Shown in pieces: positions 15,155 to 21,763 of a stretch of 21,763 nucleotides of DNA. The notes beneath the pieces are model-generated. The model was not told where the DNA came from. It saw nothing but the letters and a program-made list of their open reading frames with translations, and ran no database searches. The position numbers were made by a program, and so were the translations under genes. Location of the stretch: NCBI GenBank assembly GCA_947505055.1, contig CANNLO010000042.1, positions 1 to 21,763 of the forward strand, in the 5' to 3' direction. How positions within the stretch are numbered: position 1 is the first letter of the stretch; every line of letters starts with the position of its first letter. This stretch comes from Methylococcaceae bacterium. Its GTDB lineage: Bacteria; Pseudomonadota; Gammaproteobacteria; Methylococcales; Methylomonadaceae.

Positions 15155-17296
15155 TTATGCTTTACCTGACGCAAGTTCAGTAACCGCCTGATAATTGACC
15201 TTACCGCTGGCCATCAACGGAATGGCCTCAACGATCAAGATTTTCTTGGGTAAAGAGATTTGTGCTACGCCTTTGGTTGATGAGGCTAGCTCATTGACTG
15301 TTGCCTGTTTTTGGGTGGTGAGCAAAATAATCTGCTCGCCTTTTTTTGCATCCGGCAAACTGATTGCTGCGTGATGAGCCTCTGGCCAGGCATTGGAGGC
15401 CATCTGTTCAACTGCGGTCAATGACACCATTTCACCGCTGACTTTGGCAAAGCGTTTGCTACGTCCCCGGATGCTGAGAAAGCCTTCACTATCGACATGC
15501 ACGATGTCGCCGGTGTCATACCAACCGTCGCCATAAATTGATTTGGGCGGGACTAATTTGCCAGGATTGTCGGCCAACAGATAACCCATCATGATGTTGG
15601 GTCCGCTAACATGAAGCCTGCCAGCATCCTCGATACCTTCAACCGGTTCCAGTTTGTAGTGCATCGCCGGCATAAACCTACCCACAGTGCCCGCCTTATA
15701 ATCCATTGGCGTATTCACAGAGGCGATAGGCGTGGTTTCGGTCGCGCCATAACCTTCCAGAATACGGATGCCAAACTTATCAGCCCAGAGCTGACGCGTG
15801 GTTTCCTGTAACTTTTCAGCACCGGCCACCACATAACGCATATTGAAAAAATCATAGGCGTGAGCTTTTTTGGCATACCCGGCTAAAAAGGTGTTGGTGC
15901 CAAACATGATCGTGGCACTGATTTCATAGGCGATTTCAGGAATCACCGCATAATGTAGCGGCGTAGGATAAAAGAAGGTATTCATGCCGTGGAGTATCGG
16001 CAATAGAGTGCCGACCGTGAAACCAAAGGAATGAAACATCGGCAAAAAGTTTAGTACCACATCATGGGCAGTAAAATTAATTCTGGCTTCGAGTTGTTTC
16101 AGGTTGGACAGAATATTTGCGTGCGACAAAACCACGCCTTTTGGCGTGCCTTCAGAGCCGGAAGTAAATAAAACCACGGCTGGACTATCTGGATTAAATT
16201 GTGCATGTTGGTACCAGATATGGGCGGTTTTACCTCGTATCAGTGCCTGAAATTTATCCCAAGCTGTAATTTTTTCGGCCAGGTCTTCCAGATAAATCAG
16301 CGTAACCTGTTCGCTTAAATGTTGGGCTTCTTCAGTTAAATGTCCCATCTCAATGAAACGACGCGAGGTCAAAACTGTTTTGACCTGAGCGGTCTGGCAG
16401 GCTGAAAACATGGCCGCCGAACCGGTTGAAAAATTTAACATGGCCGGAACTCTTTCATGGAGTTGCAACCCTAAAATGACGCATAAGGTTTTAGTCGAAT
16501 TAGGTAAAAAAACTCCGACATTTTCCGAAGTATCCGTAACAGACTTTAAAATGTTACCAATGGCAATGGTGCGAGTAATTAAATTGTCATAGGATAACGG
16601 CACACGATCCAAATCGTTGGCAACAATATGCTTGCCGCCATGAATTTTTCGTGCCTCCAACAAACTGGAGAAAATGCTTTGCCGGTGATGACTGGTGGCA
16701 AACATCATTTCCGTCATAATGTCTGACAATACATGTCCGCTAAATTTGCGGCGGTTTTTACCTTTTAATTCTGGAGGAGCTGAAATATAGGTATGGGGTA
16801 AAATTTGAATGGTAATTTTGGGAAATAGACGTAAGCGAACAATATTTCGTAACTTTGAAAACGGCGTGTATTCTGCGCCATCAATCCTCACCGGCAAGAT
16901 AGCCGCTTCGGATTTGTCGGCAACCATACCGGTGCCGTCGTAAATTTTCATCAGCGAACCGGTCACGGTAATGCGACCCTCAGGAAAGATAACGGTACGG
17001 GTATCCTGCTGCAAATGATGAATTAAATCTTTTAGCGAAAGCGGATGAGTCGGATCCATTGGAAATACCCGAGATAACCGCAAGAATGGCTTTAACCACC
17101 AGCGCTGTGAAATTTGGGTATTAATCGCAAAGGTAATGTCATCGGGCAAGAACACACCGAGTAACAAGGGATCGAGGAAAGATGTGTGATTAGATATGAT
17201 CAGTACACGTTTACCGGCTTTGTCGTAGTTATCCAGGCCCTTAATTTCAACCTTATAAATCAAGATTAACAGCCAGCGTAAGATTTTTTTCAGCAT
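15155..17296 (-). CDS. aas: Bifunctional acyltransferase / acyl-ACP synthetase (Aas)
   Basis: The protein has 713 residues, the expected length for Aas. Residues about 1-190 are a PlsC-type acyltransferase with the catalytic HX4D box (NHTSFLD, His-37/Asp-42) and FPEGR (104-108). Residues about 225-713 are an adenylate-forming acyl-ACP synthetase with the P-loop-like FTSGSEGTPKGVVLSH (from 377), YGATETTP, GWYDTGDIVHVDSEGFLSIRGR and a C-terminal lysine in ASGKVNY. It re-acylates lysophosphatidylethanolamine at the inner membrane using acyl-ACP that it can make itself. The ATG is preceded by an excellent AAGGAGG site at proper distance. It heads the minus-strand unit aas-lplT-91-residue gene. 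A general long-chain acyl-CoA ligase is excluded by the N-terminal acyltransferase domain. Confidence 0.94.
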   Translation of the reverse strand: MLKKILRWLLILIYKVEIKGLDNYDKAGKRVLIISNHTSFLDPLLLGVFLPDDITFAINTQISQRWWLKPFLRLSRVFPMDPTHPLSLKDLIHHLQQDTRTVIFPEGRITVTGSLMKIYDGTGMVADKSEAAILPVRIDGAEYTPFSKLRNIVRLRLFPKITIQILPHTYISAPPELKGKNRRKFSGHVLSDIMTEMMFATSHHRQSIFSSLLEARKIHGGKHIVANDLDRVPLSYDNLITRTIAIGNILKSVTDTSENVGVFLPNSTKTLCVILGLQLHERVPAMLNFSTGSAAMFSACQTAQVKTVLTSRRFIEMGHLTEEAQHLSEQVTLIYLEDLAEKITAWDKFQALIRGKTAHIWYQHAQFNPDSPAVVLFTSGSEGTPKGVVLSHANILSNLKQLEARINFTAHDVVLNFLPMFHSFGFTVGTLLPILHGMNTFFYPTPLHYAVIPEIAYEISATIMFGTNTFLAGYAKKAHAYDFFNMRYVVAGAEKLQETTRQLWADKFGIRILEGYGATETTPIASVNTPMDYKAGTVGRFMPAMHYKLEPVEGIEDAGRLHVSGPNIMMGYLLADNPGKLVPPKSIYGDGWYDTGDIVHVDSEGFLSIRGRSKRFAKVSGEMVSLTAVEQMASNAWPEAHHAAISLPDAKKGEQIILLTTQKQATVNELASSTKGVAQISLPKKILIVEAIPLMASGKVNYQAVTELASGKA

Positions 17297-18100
17297 TAAG
17301 TTTCCTCCTTAATGCCATTTTAGCAGATGTTTTATTTTAGCTGGAAAAATCATGACTGAAGCATCATACAAAAGGCGTGCAGTTTTTAGGTGTGATCATC
17401 AAGTCTTATCGCATTTATATTGCCACGCGTACCCAAGGTGATTTTTATGACGCGATAGCAAAACGTTAGATCAAACCAGTCATTTGTAAAAAAAATGACC
17501 AATTTGCAAGAATGAGTTGAAGCTGATTTTACCTACAGCAAATACCCCGGACAAACCTTCATACATAAAAAAACCGACGCAGAGGTCGTTATTTTCAAAG
17601 GAAACTCATGGTGCTCATGGGTGGAATCGAACAATCGAAACGAGTATTTTCAGTTGCTTGTACGCATAAAGTGGAATCAACACTAACAAAAAACTCACCG
17701 CCTTTACCCTCCTTCATCACCTGTAGTGCAGCGAACTTGAAAAACTGTCGAAAAGTTGCGGCGTGGCGGTAAATTTGGGGGGGGCGCTCTTCATAATTAG
17801 GTTGTTGACGGCCAAAAACCGCCCGATGGTTACGCTCAACCAACGTCTGCGATATGAGCTATTGCTGCCGTTCAAGCAAACCAAAAACCGATATGAAAAA
17901 CGGCTTTTAATATTTGCTACGGTTCTGAGTTAAGCTTCCCAGCCAAAAAATAGGTGTTTTTACTAATATAATTAAAGGAATGAATACTGTTAGTATTAAG
18001 CTCAAATTTTAAGAGTGATTGTCTAATGGATAGATAATGAAGAAATATTTTAATACTGAAATATTACTTAGGTTATGTTTTTAAAAGTGACGTGTTTTTT
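17297..18100. other. Degenerate region between aas and the insertion-sequence remnant
   Basis: No convincing gene. A minus-strand frame of 82 codons (17595-17843) is open but matches no family I know and is probably chance. Structures seen are a 7-bp hairpin GTCATTT/AAATGAC (17479-17499), an eight-G run (17777-17784), and a stem GCCGTT (17867-17872)/AACGGC (17899-17904) followed by TTTT. The composition and broken frames suggest decaying accessory DNA next to the insertion sequence. Confidence 0.45.
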
Positions 18101-18117
18101 GTGCGTGTTTTAAAAGT
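18101..18117 (+). repeat. Left terminal inverted repeat of the IS5-type element
   Basis: GTGCGTGTTTTAAAAGT matches the reverse complement of the right end at 16 of 17 positions. A related GTTTTTAAAAGT lies about 30 bases further left, possibly a scar of an earlier insertion. Confidence 0.75.
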
Positions 18118-18156
18118 ATCAAAAATCGCTAATATGTAAAAATAATCATATTTGGC

Positions 18157-18836
18157 ATGACGATAAAGGAGCGGACCTTAAAAGTAAAGCGTTACCCGAC
18201 AGACTTGAATGATAATAAATGGGAGCTTATTAGCCCGTTATTACCCCATGCGTTGCCAGGAGGGCGTCCGAGACGTGTGAGGTTAAGGAGGCTTATTAAA
18301 GCTATTATGTATATTGTTCGAATTGGGTGCGCTTAGCGATTGTTACCACACGAATTTCCAGCATGGCAAACCGTGTACGGCTATTATCGAAGTTGAACAA
18401 TAGATGGAATCCGGCAGCGTATTCACGACACGTTGCGTGCTTGGGTTAGACAGAAAGCAGGGCGACATAAGCATCCAACCGCAGGGTCTATTGATAGTCA
18501 AAGTGTTAAAACGACAGCTTTAGCGGGCACTCAAGGCTATGACGCAGGAAAACAAATTCAAGGTCGAAAAAGTCACATTCTTGTGGATACACTGGGGTTG
18601 ATTATTGTCGTAGTGGTAACGGCAGCGTCGGATCAAGAGCGGGATGGGGCAATTTTACGATCTGATGATACCAAGAGGTTTCAACTATTGCCGTGCCGTT
18701 GGTTGTTGAAAGAACTTTTGCTTGGCTTTATCGTTATCGTCGATTGAGTAAAGATTATGAGGTGCTGACCGATTCCAGCTCTGCATTTATTCACATCGCA
18801 ATGATAAATTTAATGCTTGGACGACTTTGCAACTGA
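18157..18836 (+). pseudogene. Broken IS5-family transposase
   Basis: From the ATG at 18157 the frame reads KRYPTDLNDNKWELISPLLP, GGRPRR and AIMYIVRIGCA, the typical IS402-like N-terminus. It then meets TAG at 18334-18336 and TGA at 18394-18396, each replacing an expected Trp codon (TGG, by single G-to-A changes). The frame goes on through [14 protein letters not shown] (first catalytic Asp), [22 protein letters not shown] and QERDGAIL, then jumps to [12 protein letters not shown], so about 40 codons with the second catalytic Asp are deleted. A one-base loss near 18701 (GGG to GG) shifts the end; the other frame gives [26 protein letters not shown] with the catalytic Glu and a stop at 18834-18836. 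Four independent lesions make it inactive. Confidence 0.85.
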
Positions 18837-18852
18837 CTTTTAAAACATGCAC
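18836..18852 (-). repeat. Right terminal inverted repeat of the IS5-type element
   Basis: ACTTTTAAAACATGCAC is the inverted partner of the left end, with one mismatch. It begins at the last base of the transposase stop codon, as is common in compact IS5-family elements. Confidence 0.75.
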
Positions 18853-19018
18853 TTAGAATAATGATCTCATATGAAATTCATTATTAGCAGTAATCTATAA
18901 GATGAAACACAGATATTAAGTGTATAGACAGAATCTCATGAGTCTGCGTAAATTCTGAGGTTTACAACAGGCGATTGTCAATGTATACGATATTTACAAG
19001 CTAATAGGTTTAAGAAAA

Positions 19019-20422
19019 ATGCAAAATACCATTTATACTATTAAATTAGATAGCTCGGCATCAAATGAATATCAGGATTCAATAATTAACTCATTGAAAG
19101 AGTTAGGTAAAAAACCATTATATATAGATCCAAAAGCTTGGTTAGATTGCCATGTTAAAGATACAGGCAATCTTATAATTTTGATATTACCAGATAAAAA
19201 CATACTGATTGAGGAAGTGGTCAAGGCCATTGCGGCAACGACACACTCGCAGTATTTTGTGTTATTTCCAAAACTGACTGAAGAAATAAATCCGATTTTG
19301 AAGGCAAGTAAAGATTGTTGCCGTTGGCCTTGTGATCAGCTTGAACTTGAATTTCGCTTAGGCCGTTTATCTGCGACGAATAATATCTTGTTTGACGTCA
19401 CCAAGCTTGATAAAGAAATGGCAGTCTGGAAAAATTTAAACTTGATTGGCCAATCATCAAAATTTTTGGATACGCTTTACTTCATAAAAAAAGCGTCTGA
19501 ATGTCATGCTCCGGTAATTATTGAAGGCGAAACCGGTTGCGGAAAAGAAGTCACCGCCAGAGCAATTCATTACTTGGGTTGTCGTAAAGATTTCCCTTTT
19601 ATTCCCATGAATTGTGGAGCCGTACCTGACCAGTTAATTGAAAATGAATTATTTGGTCACGAAAAAGGTGCCTATACCGATGCCAAACAAAGTCAAGTAG
19701 GTTTGGCTGAACAGGCGGACGGCGGAACTTTGTTTCTAGATGAGATTGAGGCTTTGTCACTTAAAGGTCAGGTCACTTTATTGCGCTTTATTGAAGATAA
19801 CATGATCAAACCGTTGGGCGCGGTAAAGAGTAAGAAAGTGAATGTAAGAATTTTGGCGGCCAGCAATATTTGCTTATCTGAGCTGGTAGCTCAAGGCACT
19901 TTTAGGCAGGATTTATTATTCCGTTTAAATCTTTTACATATCGACTTGCCGCCACTAAGGATGCGCAGGTCAGATATACCGATGCTTGCAGAATATTTTA
20001 TGAATAAATACCGGCGTCAATATAAACAACCAGAAAAGCGATTTCATTCTGATGCTATTACCTGGATGGAAACCTATCATTGGCCCGGCAATGTGCGTGA
20101 GCTTGAAAATTTTGTTCATCGGTCTTTTTTATTATCGGATCATCCTGAAATTATTCCGGCAGGAATCCAGAAGGAAACCAGCGAGGCACATTCGCGAAGA
20201 AAGCTTATTGACCGGAGACAAGCTGTTGATTTTGATAGTTCATTTAACGAAGCAAAAAATCAGGCCATTAATAATTTTGAGCAAAGTTACCTTACCCGGC
20301 TAATTTCCAATTCAAAAGGTATCGTAACCCAGGCCGCCGATACCGCTCAAAAAGAACGGCGATCCTTAGGTAAGCTATTGAAAAAGCATGATATAAATCC
20401 TACCCGGTATCGCTGTAATTAG
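19019..20422 (+). CDS. VpsR-like sigma-54-type enhancer-binding regulator
   Basis: The protein has 467 residues in three parts. Residues 1 to about 125 are a degenerate receiver-like domain without an evident phospho-acceptor Asp pattern, similar to the N-terminus of VpsR-type regulators. Residues about 140-370 are the AAA+ domain: Walker A GETGCGKE (170-177), the sigma-54 contact loop GAYTDA (217-222, consensus GAFTGA), Walker B GGTLFLDE (235-242), sensor I VRILAASN and the arginine-finger region FRQDLLFRLNLLHIDLPPLRMR. Residues about 415-467 are a Fis-type helix-turn-helix (ITQAADTAQKERRSLGKLLKKH-like). VpsR-type proteins control exopolysaccharide genes and can sense c-di-GMP. A consensus -24/-12 promoter lies 440 bases downstream, so a true RpoN activator is likely. 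The Asp in the GAFTGA loop is a variation to note. Confidence 0.88.
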   Translation: MQNTIYTIKLDSSASNEYQDSIINSLKELGKKPLYIDPKAWLDCHVKDTGNLIILILPDKNILIEEVVKAIAATTHSQYFVLFPKLTEEINPILKASKDCCRWPCDQLELEFRLGRLSATNNILFDVTKLDKEMAVWKNLNLIGQSSKFLDTLYFIKKASECHAPVIIEGETGCGKEVTARAIHYLGCRKDFPFIPMNCGAVPDQLIENELFGHEKGAYTDAKQSQVGLAEQADGGTLFLDEIEALSLKGQVTLLRFIEDNMIKPLGAVKSKKVNVRILAASNICLSELVAQGTFRQDLLFRLNLLHIDLPPLRMRRSDIPMLAEYFMNKYRRQYKQPEKRFHSDAITWMETYHWPGNVRELENFVHRSFLLSDHPEIIPAGIQKETSEAHSRRKLIDRRQAVDFDSSFNEAKNQAINNFEQSYLTRLISNSKGIVTQAADTAQKERRSLGKLLKKHDINPTRYRCN

Positions 20423-20631
20423 GGCAAACAACGTTGGGTGAAATCCTTCGCCCTTAAAATCATAATAGTTGATGCTTTCTCGTTCCCGAGCACTGCATTG
20501 CAATACGGACAACATTCAAAGCCAGCTTTGGTCGTTTTATCTACCAGATTAGAGCAACACTAAACCCATCCGGTTTCACTAAATGCCAGTGACGCAAACG
20601 GAGTGCCAAAACGAGAGTAAGTTAGCAAGTT
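20419..20631 (-). pseudogene. Possible decayed zinc-ribbon gene fragment
   Basis: On the minus strand one frame reads sensibly over about 70 codons, broken by a single TAG at 20560-20562. It gives FGTPFASLAFSETGWV, then after the stop CCSNLVDKTTKAGFECCPYCN, ending near FTQRCLP and a TAA that overlaps the regulator's stop on the other strand. The CC and CCPYC clusters look like a four-cysteine zinc ribbon. No good start is seen and I do not recognise the family. It may be the tail of a lost gene or a chance frame. Confidence 0.3.
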
Positions 20632-20694
20632 TTAGTTAAGAAATCTTTCTTTAATACGTTTAAAAATAATAGATTGAGCTTCATAACACTGTAA

Positions 20695-20724
20695 AACCCA
20701 GTTGGGTCAAAAGTAACCCAGTTG
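20695..20724. promoter_or_regulatory. Tandem ACCCAGTTG elements, candidate activator-binding sites
   Basis: AACCCAGTTG occurs at 20695-20704 and again at 20715-20724, exactly 20 bp apart, about two helical turns. The first copy extends into a dyad ACCCA-GT-TGGGT (20696-20707). They lie about 140-170 bp before the -24 box, where upstream activating sequences of sigma-54 regulators usually sit. Binding by the adjacent VpsR-like regulator is inference. Confidence 0.5.
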
Positions 20725-20794
20725 AGCATTCTTTGTGGTCCAGCTACGAAGCCATTAAAAAACAGTGTGATACGGTCTATTTCGATTAATTGGC

Positions 20795-20812
20795 TGGGTC
20801 ATAATTAACCCG
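20795..20812. promoter_or_regulatory. TGGGT-N7-AACCC dyad near the sigma-54 promoter
   Basis: TGGGT (20795-20799) and AACCC (20807-20811) use the same ACCC/GGGT core as the tandem elements about 80 bp further upstream, in opposite orientation, and end about 50 bp before the -24 box. It may be a second, promoter-proximal activator or repressor site. Confidence 0.4.
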
Positions 20813-20861
20813 AAATAATAAGCAGTTAAACTTATAGATATATAAATCAATTACATATGAT

Positions 20862-20878
20862 TTGGCACAGGTGTTGCA
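20862..20878 (+). promoter_or_regulatory. Sigma-54 (-24/-12) promoter
   Basis: TTGGCAC (20862-20868), then AGGTG, then TTGCA (20874-20878). The invariant GG (20864-20865) and GC (20876-20877) are exactly 10 bases apart, as required for RpoN. The predicted start is near 20889-20890, some 45 bases before the next gene. Confidence 0.88.
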
Positions 20879-20935
20879 CTATATAAATTGTAAGGTTAAT
20901 AAAAGATTAAGAAAAGATTAATAGTGGGGAAGATA

Positions 20936-21178
20936 GTGGCGAGATTAAAAGATCCTGAGGCGCAGAAGATAGTCGATCAAATCGAGTTTTATTTGAAGGA
21001 ACATCCGAATGCAGCAGACACCACAGAAGGTATTTCAAAATGGTGGTTGCCCTCAGGGGAAGAGGCGTCAAGCTTGTCGGTTCAGCAAGCCTTAGATTAT
21101 CTGATCTCTAATTCAGTGGTTAAAAGCAGTACCAATACAAACGGTAATAAAGTTTATTCGAGCAATCAAGCTAAATAG
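20936..21178 (+). CDS. Small winged-helix-like protein under the sigma-54 promoter
   Basis: The preferred start is GTG at 20936, because GGGGAAG lies just before it; an in-frame GTG at 20924 (84 residues) has no ribosome site. That gives 80 residues. The first half is helical (DPEAQKIVDQIEFYLKEHP), then AADTTEGISKWWLPSGEEASSLSVQQALDYLISNSVVKSS and a final NGNKVYSS. The order helix, recognition-like helix (VQQALDYLISNSVV) and a beta-hairpin wing (KSSTNTNGNKVYSS) resembles a small winged-helix domain, but no family is certain. No signal peptide or membrane segment is present, so it is cytoplasmic. Its position as the first gene behind a consensus RpoN promoter next to an RpoN-type activator suggests a regulatory or adaptor role in the same response. 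Confidence 0.68.
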   Translation: MARLKDPEAQKIVDQIEFYLKEHPNAADTTEGISKWWLPSGEEASSLSVQQALDYLISNSVVKSSTNTNGNKVYSSNQAK

Positions 21179-21203
21179 TCATCAAATTATGGAGAGCAAT
21201 ACA

Positions 21204-21293
21204 ATGAAAAAAAATCAAAAAATCGGGTTGGTTTTGACCACAGCTTTAGGCTGTTTTTCAACCGCTAATGCGTCAGTTAGATGTATATATTAA
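21204..21293 (+). CDS. Signal-peptide-only ORF (29 codons), likely truncated exported protein
   Basis: An ATG at 21204 follows GGAGAGC by about 7 bases and encodes MKKNQKIGLVLTTALG, then CFSTANA, a textbook Sec signal peptide with cleavage expected after Ala-Asn-Ala. It continues for only five residues (SVRCIY region) before TAA at 21291-21293. No frame downstream continues a sensible protein. I read this as the 5' end of an exported-protein gene that has lost its body; a genuine leader-type micropeptide is the alternative. Confidence 0.5.
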   Translation: MKKNQKIGLVLTTALGCFSTANASVRCIY

Positions 21294-21358
21294 TCTTAAA
21301 ACAATAGGTGTTATACCGAATGAGCAATGGTTACTTGGCGAATGGTTTGGTGTTAAGT

Positions 21359-21372
21359 AAGGTTTTAACCTT
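21359..21372. other. Small hairpin before the last gene
   Basis: AAGGTT-TT-AACCTT is a 6-bp perfect dyad about 50 bases before the start of the last coding region. It has no T-run and is more likely an operator or chance palindrome than a terminator. Confidence 0.3.
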
Positions 21373-21423
21373 GTTCGTCTTGATCATGACAACTGCGTTG
21401 AATATATATTTATAGAGGTAATT

Positions 21424-21763
21424 ATGTTGAAAACTAAATCAATCAAAACATTGGGATCGGTCATAGCGTTAGTACTTTTTAGCGGGGCCGCATCGGCAAG
21501 CATGGTTGCTGACACAACCATATTTCCCGATGGGGCTGCTATTACCCTTTATTCCAAGCCCAAGAATTGGGCGGCAGGCTATTTTTCCATTAATAACGTG
21601 AATGTATGCTCAAATGGCTGCGACATCACCGGAGCAAAGCTACTGCTTGATCTCTCCGGCGGATATGACAACACACCTTTCTCAAATGTAAAGCTTGAAT
21701 TGTTCAGCAACTCAGGTTCTTCTTCCAATCCAGTGCCTGGTCAAAGCCTGTTTACACTGACCA
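21424..21763 (+). CDS. Secreted protein, N-terminal part (runs off the window)
   Basis: The ATG at 21424 follows AGAGGTA by about 5 bases. Residues 1-25 are a Sec signal peptide (MLKTKSIKTLGSVIALVLFS, then GAASA, cleavage before Ser-Met). The visible mature part of 88 residues is beta-rich, with FPDGAAITLYSKPKNWAAGYFSINNV, two close cysteines (VCSNGCDI) and LLLDLSGGYDNTPFSNVKLELFSNSG. The window ends in frame before a stop. This style is common in extracellular PEP-CTERM/choice-of-anchor proteins, which are often RpoN-regulated, but the C-terminal sorting signal is not in the window, so that is only a guess. The gene lies in the same direction as the small sigma-54-driven gene, about 245 bases behind it. 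Confidence 0.75.
   Translation, partial: MLKTKSIKTLGSVIALVLFSGAASASMVADTTIFPDGAAITLYSKPKNWAAGYFSINNVNVCSNGCDITGAKLLLDLSGGYDNTPFSNVKLELFSNSGSSSNPVPGQSLFTLT

Larger units (their letters stand above)
18101..18852 (+). mobile_element. IS5-family insertion sequence, degenerate and internally deleted
   Basis: The borders are set by 17-bp terminal inverted repeats matching at 16 of 17 bases: GTGCGTGTTTTAAAAGT (18101-18117) and ACTTTTAAAACATGCAC (18836-18852). Between them lies one broken transposase of the IS5 (IS402/DUF4096-like) type, and the right repeat touches the transposase stop codon. The present span is 752 bp; intact relatives are roughly 850-900 bp, consistent with an internal loss of about 100-130 bp. 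I see no clear target-site duplication next to the repeats. It cannot move by itself but could be mobilised in trans if a related transposase is present. Confidence 0.8.

Noticed and set aside
17605..17640. Sequence resembling the 3' end of a tRNA on the minus strand (TTCGATT followed by a final ACCA)
   Set aside because: The T-stem does not pair and no matching acceptor, D-arm or anticodon arm is found upstream, so it is not a tRNA gene.
17595..17843. 82-codon minus-strand open frame in the degenerate region
   Set aside because: No recognised motif, no ribosome site, and it spans an eight-G run; most likely a chance frame.
18433..18747. 104-codon frame as an independent gene
   Set aside because: It is the central piece of the broken IS5-type transposase, opened by the TGA upstream and closed by the frameshift.
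21335..21351. Second possible sigma-54 promoter, TTGGCG..TTTGG, before the last gene
   Set aside because: The -24 part is fair but the -12 element has GG where the invariant GC should be; not strong enough to call.

Overview
The window looks like chromosomal DNA of a gammaproteobacterium, most plausibly a methanotroph-like member of the Methylococcales. This is inferred from moderately AT-rich DNA, the protein flavour of the conserved genes, polyamine synthesis through carboxyspermidine-type enzymes, an Aas/LplT pair, and secreted proteins beside a VpsR-like enhancer-binding protein. No rRNA or tRNA gene is present to confirm the taxonomy.

Layout. (1) 1-3200 is accessory in character: a possible 3' gene end, a small helix-turn-helix/coiled-coil protein with its own promoter, two small secreted proteins, and on the minus strand a lipoprotein with an LprI-like C-terminus. 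(2) 3300-3824 is a gene-free stretch with two related direct repeats ahead of glgP. (3) 3825-7218 carries glycogen phosphorylase (glgP) and an unlinked phoU. (4) 7328-7786 is a decayed outer-membrane porin closed by a hairpin terminator. (5) 7894-13259 is a polyamine block: a GNAT-nitrilase fusion and an ornithine decarboxylase on the plus strand, converging on nspC and a saccharopine-dehydrogenase-like carboxy(nor)spermidine synthase on the minus strand. Together the last three could make putrescine and then spermidine or norspermidine. (6) 13608-17296 is a minus-strand phospholipid-repair unit: aas, lplT and a translationally coupled 91-residue protein of unknown function. (7) 17300-18852 is degenerate DNA ending in an IS5-type insertion sequence with recognisable terminal inverted repeats and at least four inactivating lesions. 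(8) 19019-21763 is the most interesting part: a VpsR-like sigma-54 activator, then a textbook -24/-12 promoter preceded by repeated ACCCA/TGGGT elements, then a small winged-helix-like gene, a signal-peptide-only ORF, and the start of a secreted protein that runs off the window.

Main hypothesis: region 8 is a compact RpoN-controlled module in which the activator drives the adjacent small gene and perhaps the exported proteins behind it, similar in spirit to RpoN-controlled exopolysaccharide/PEP-CTERM regulons. The promoter and repeats can be read directly; the regulatory link is inference.
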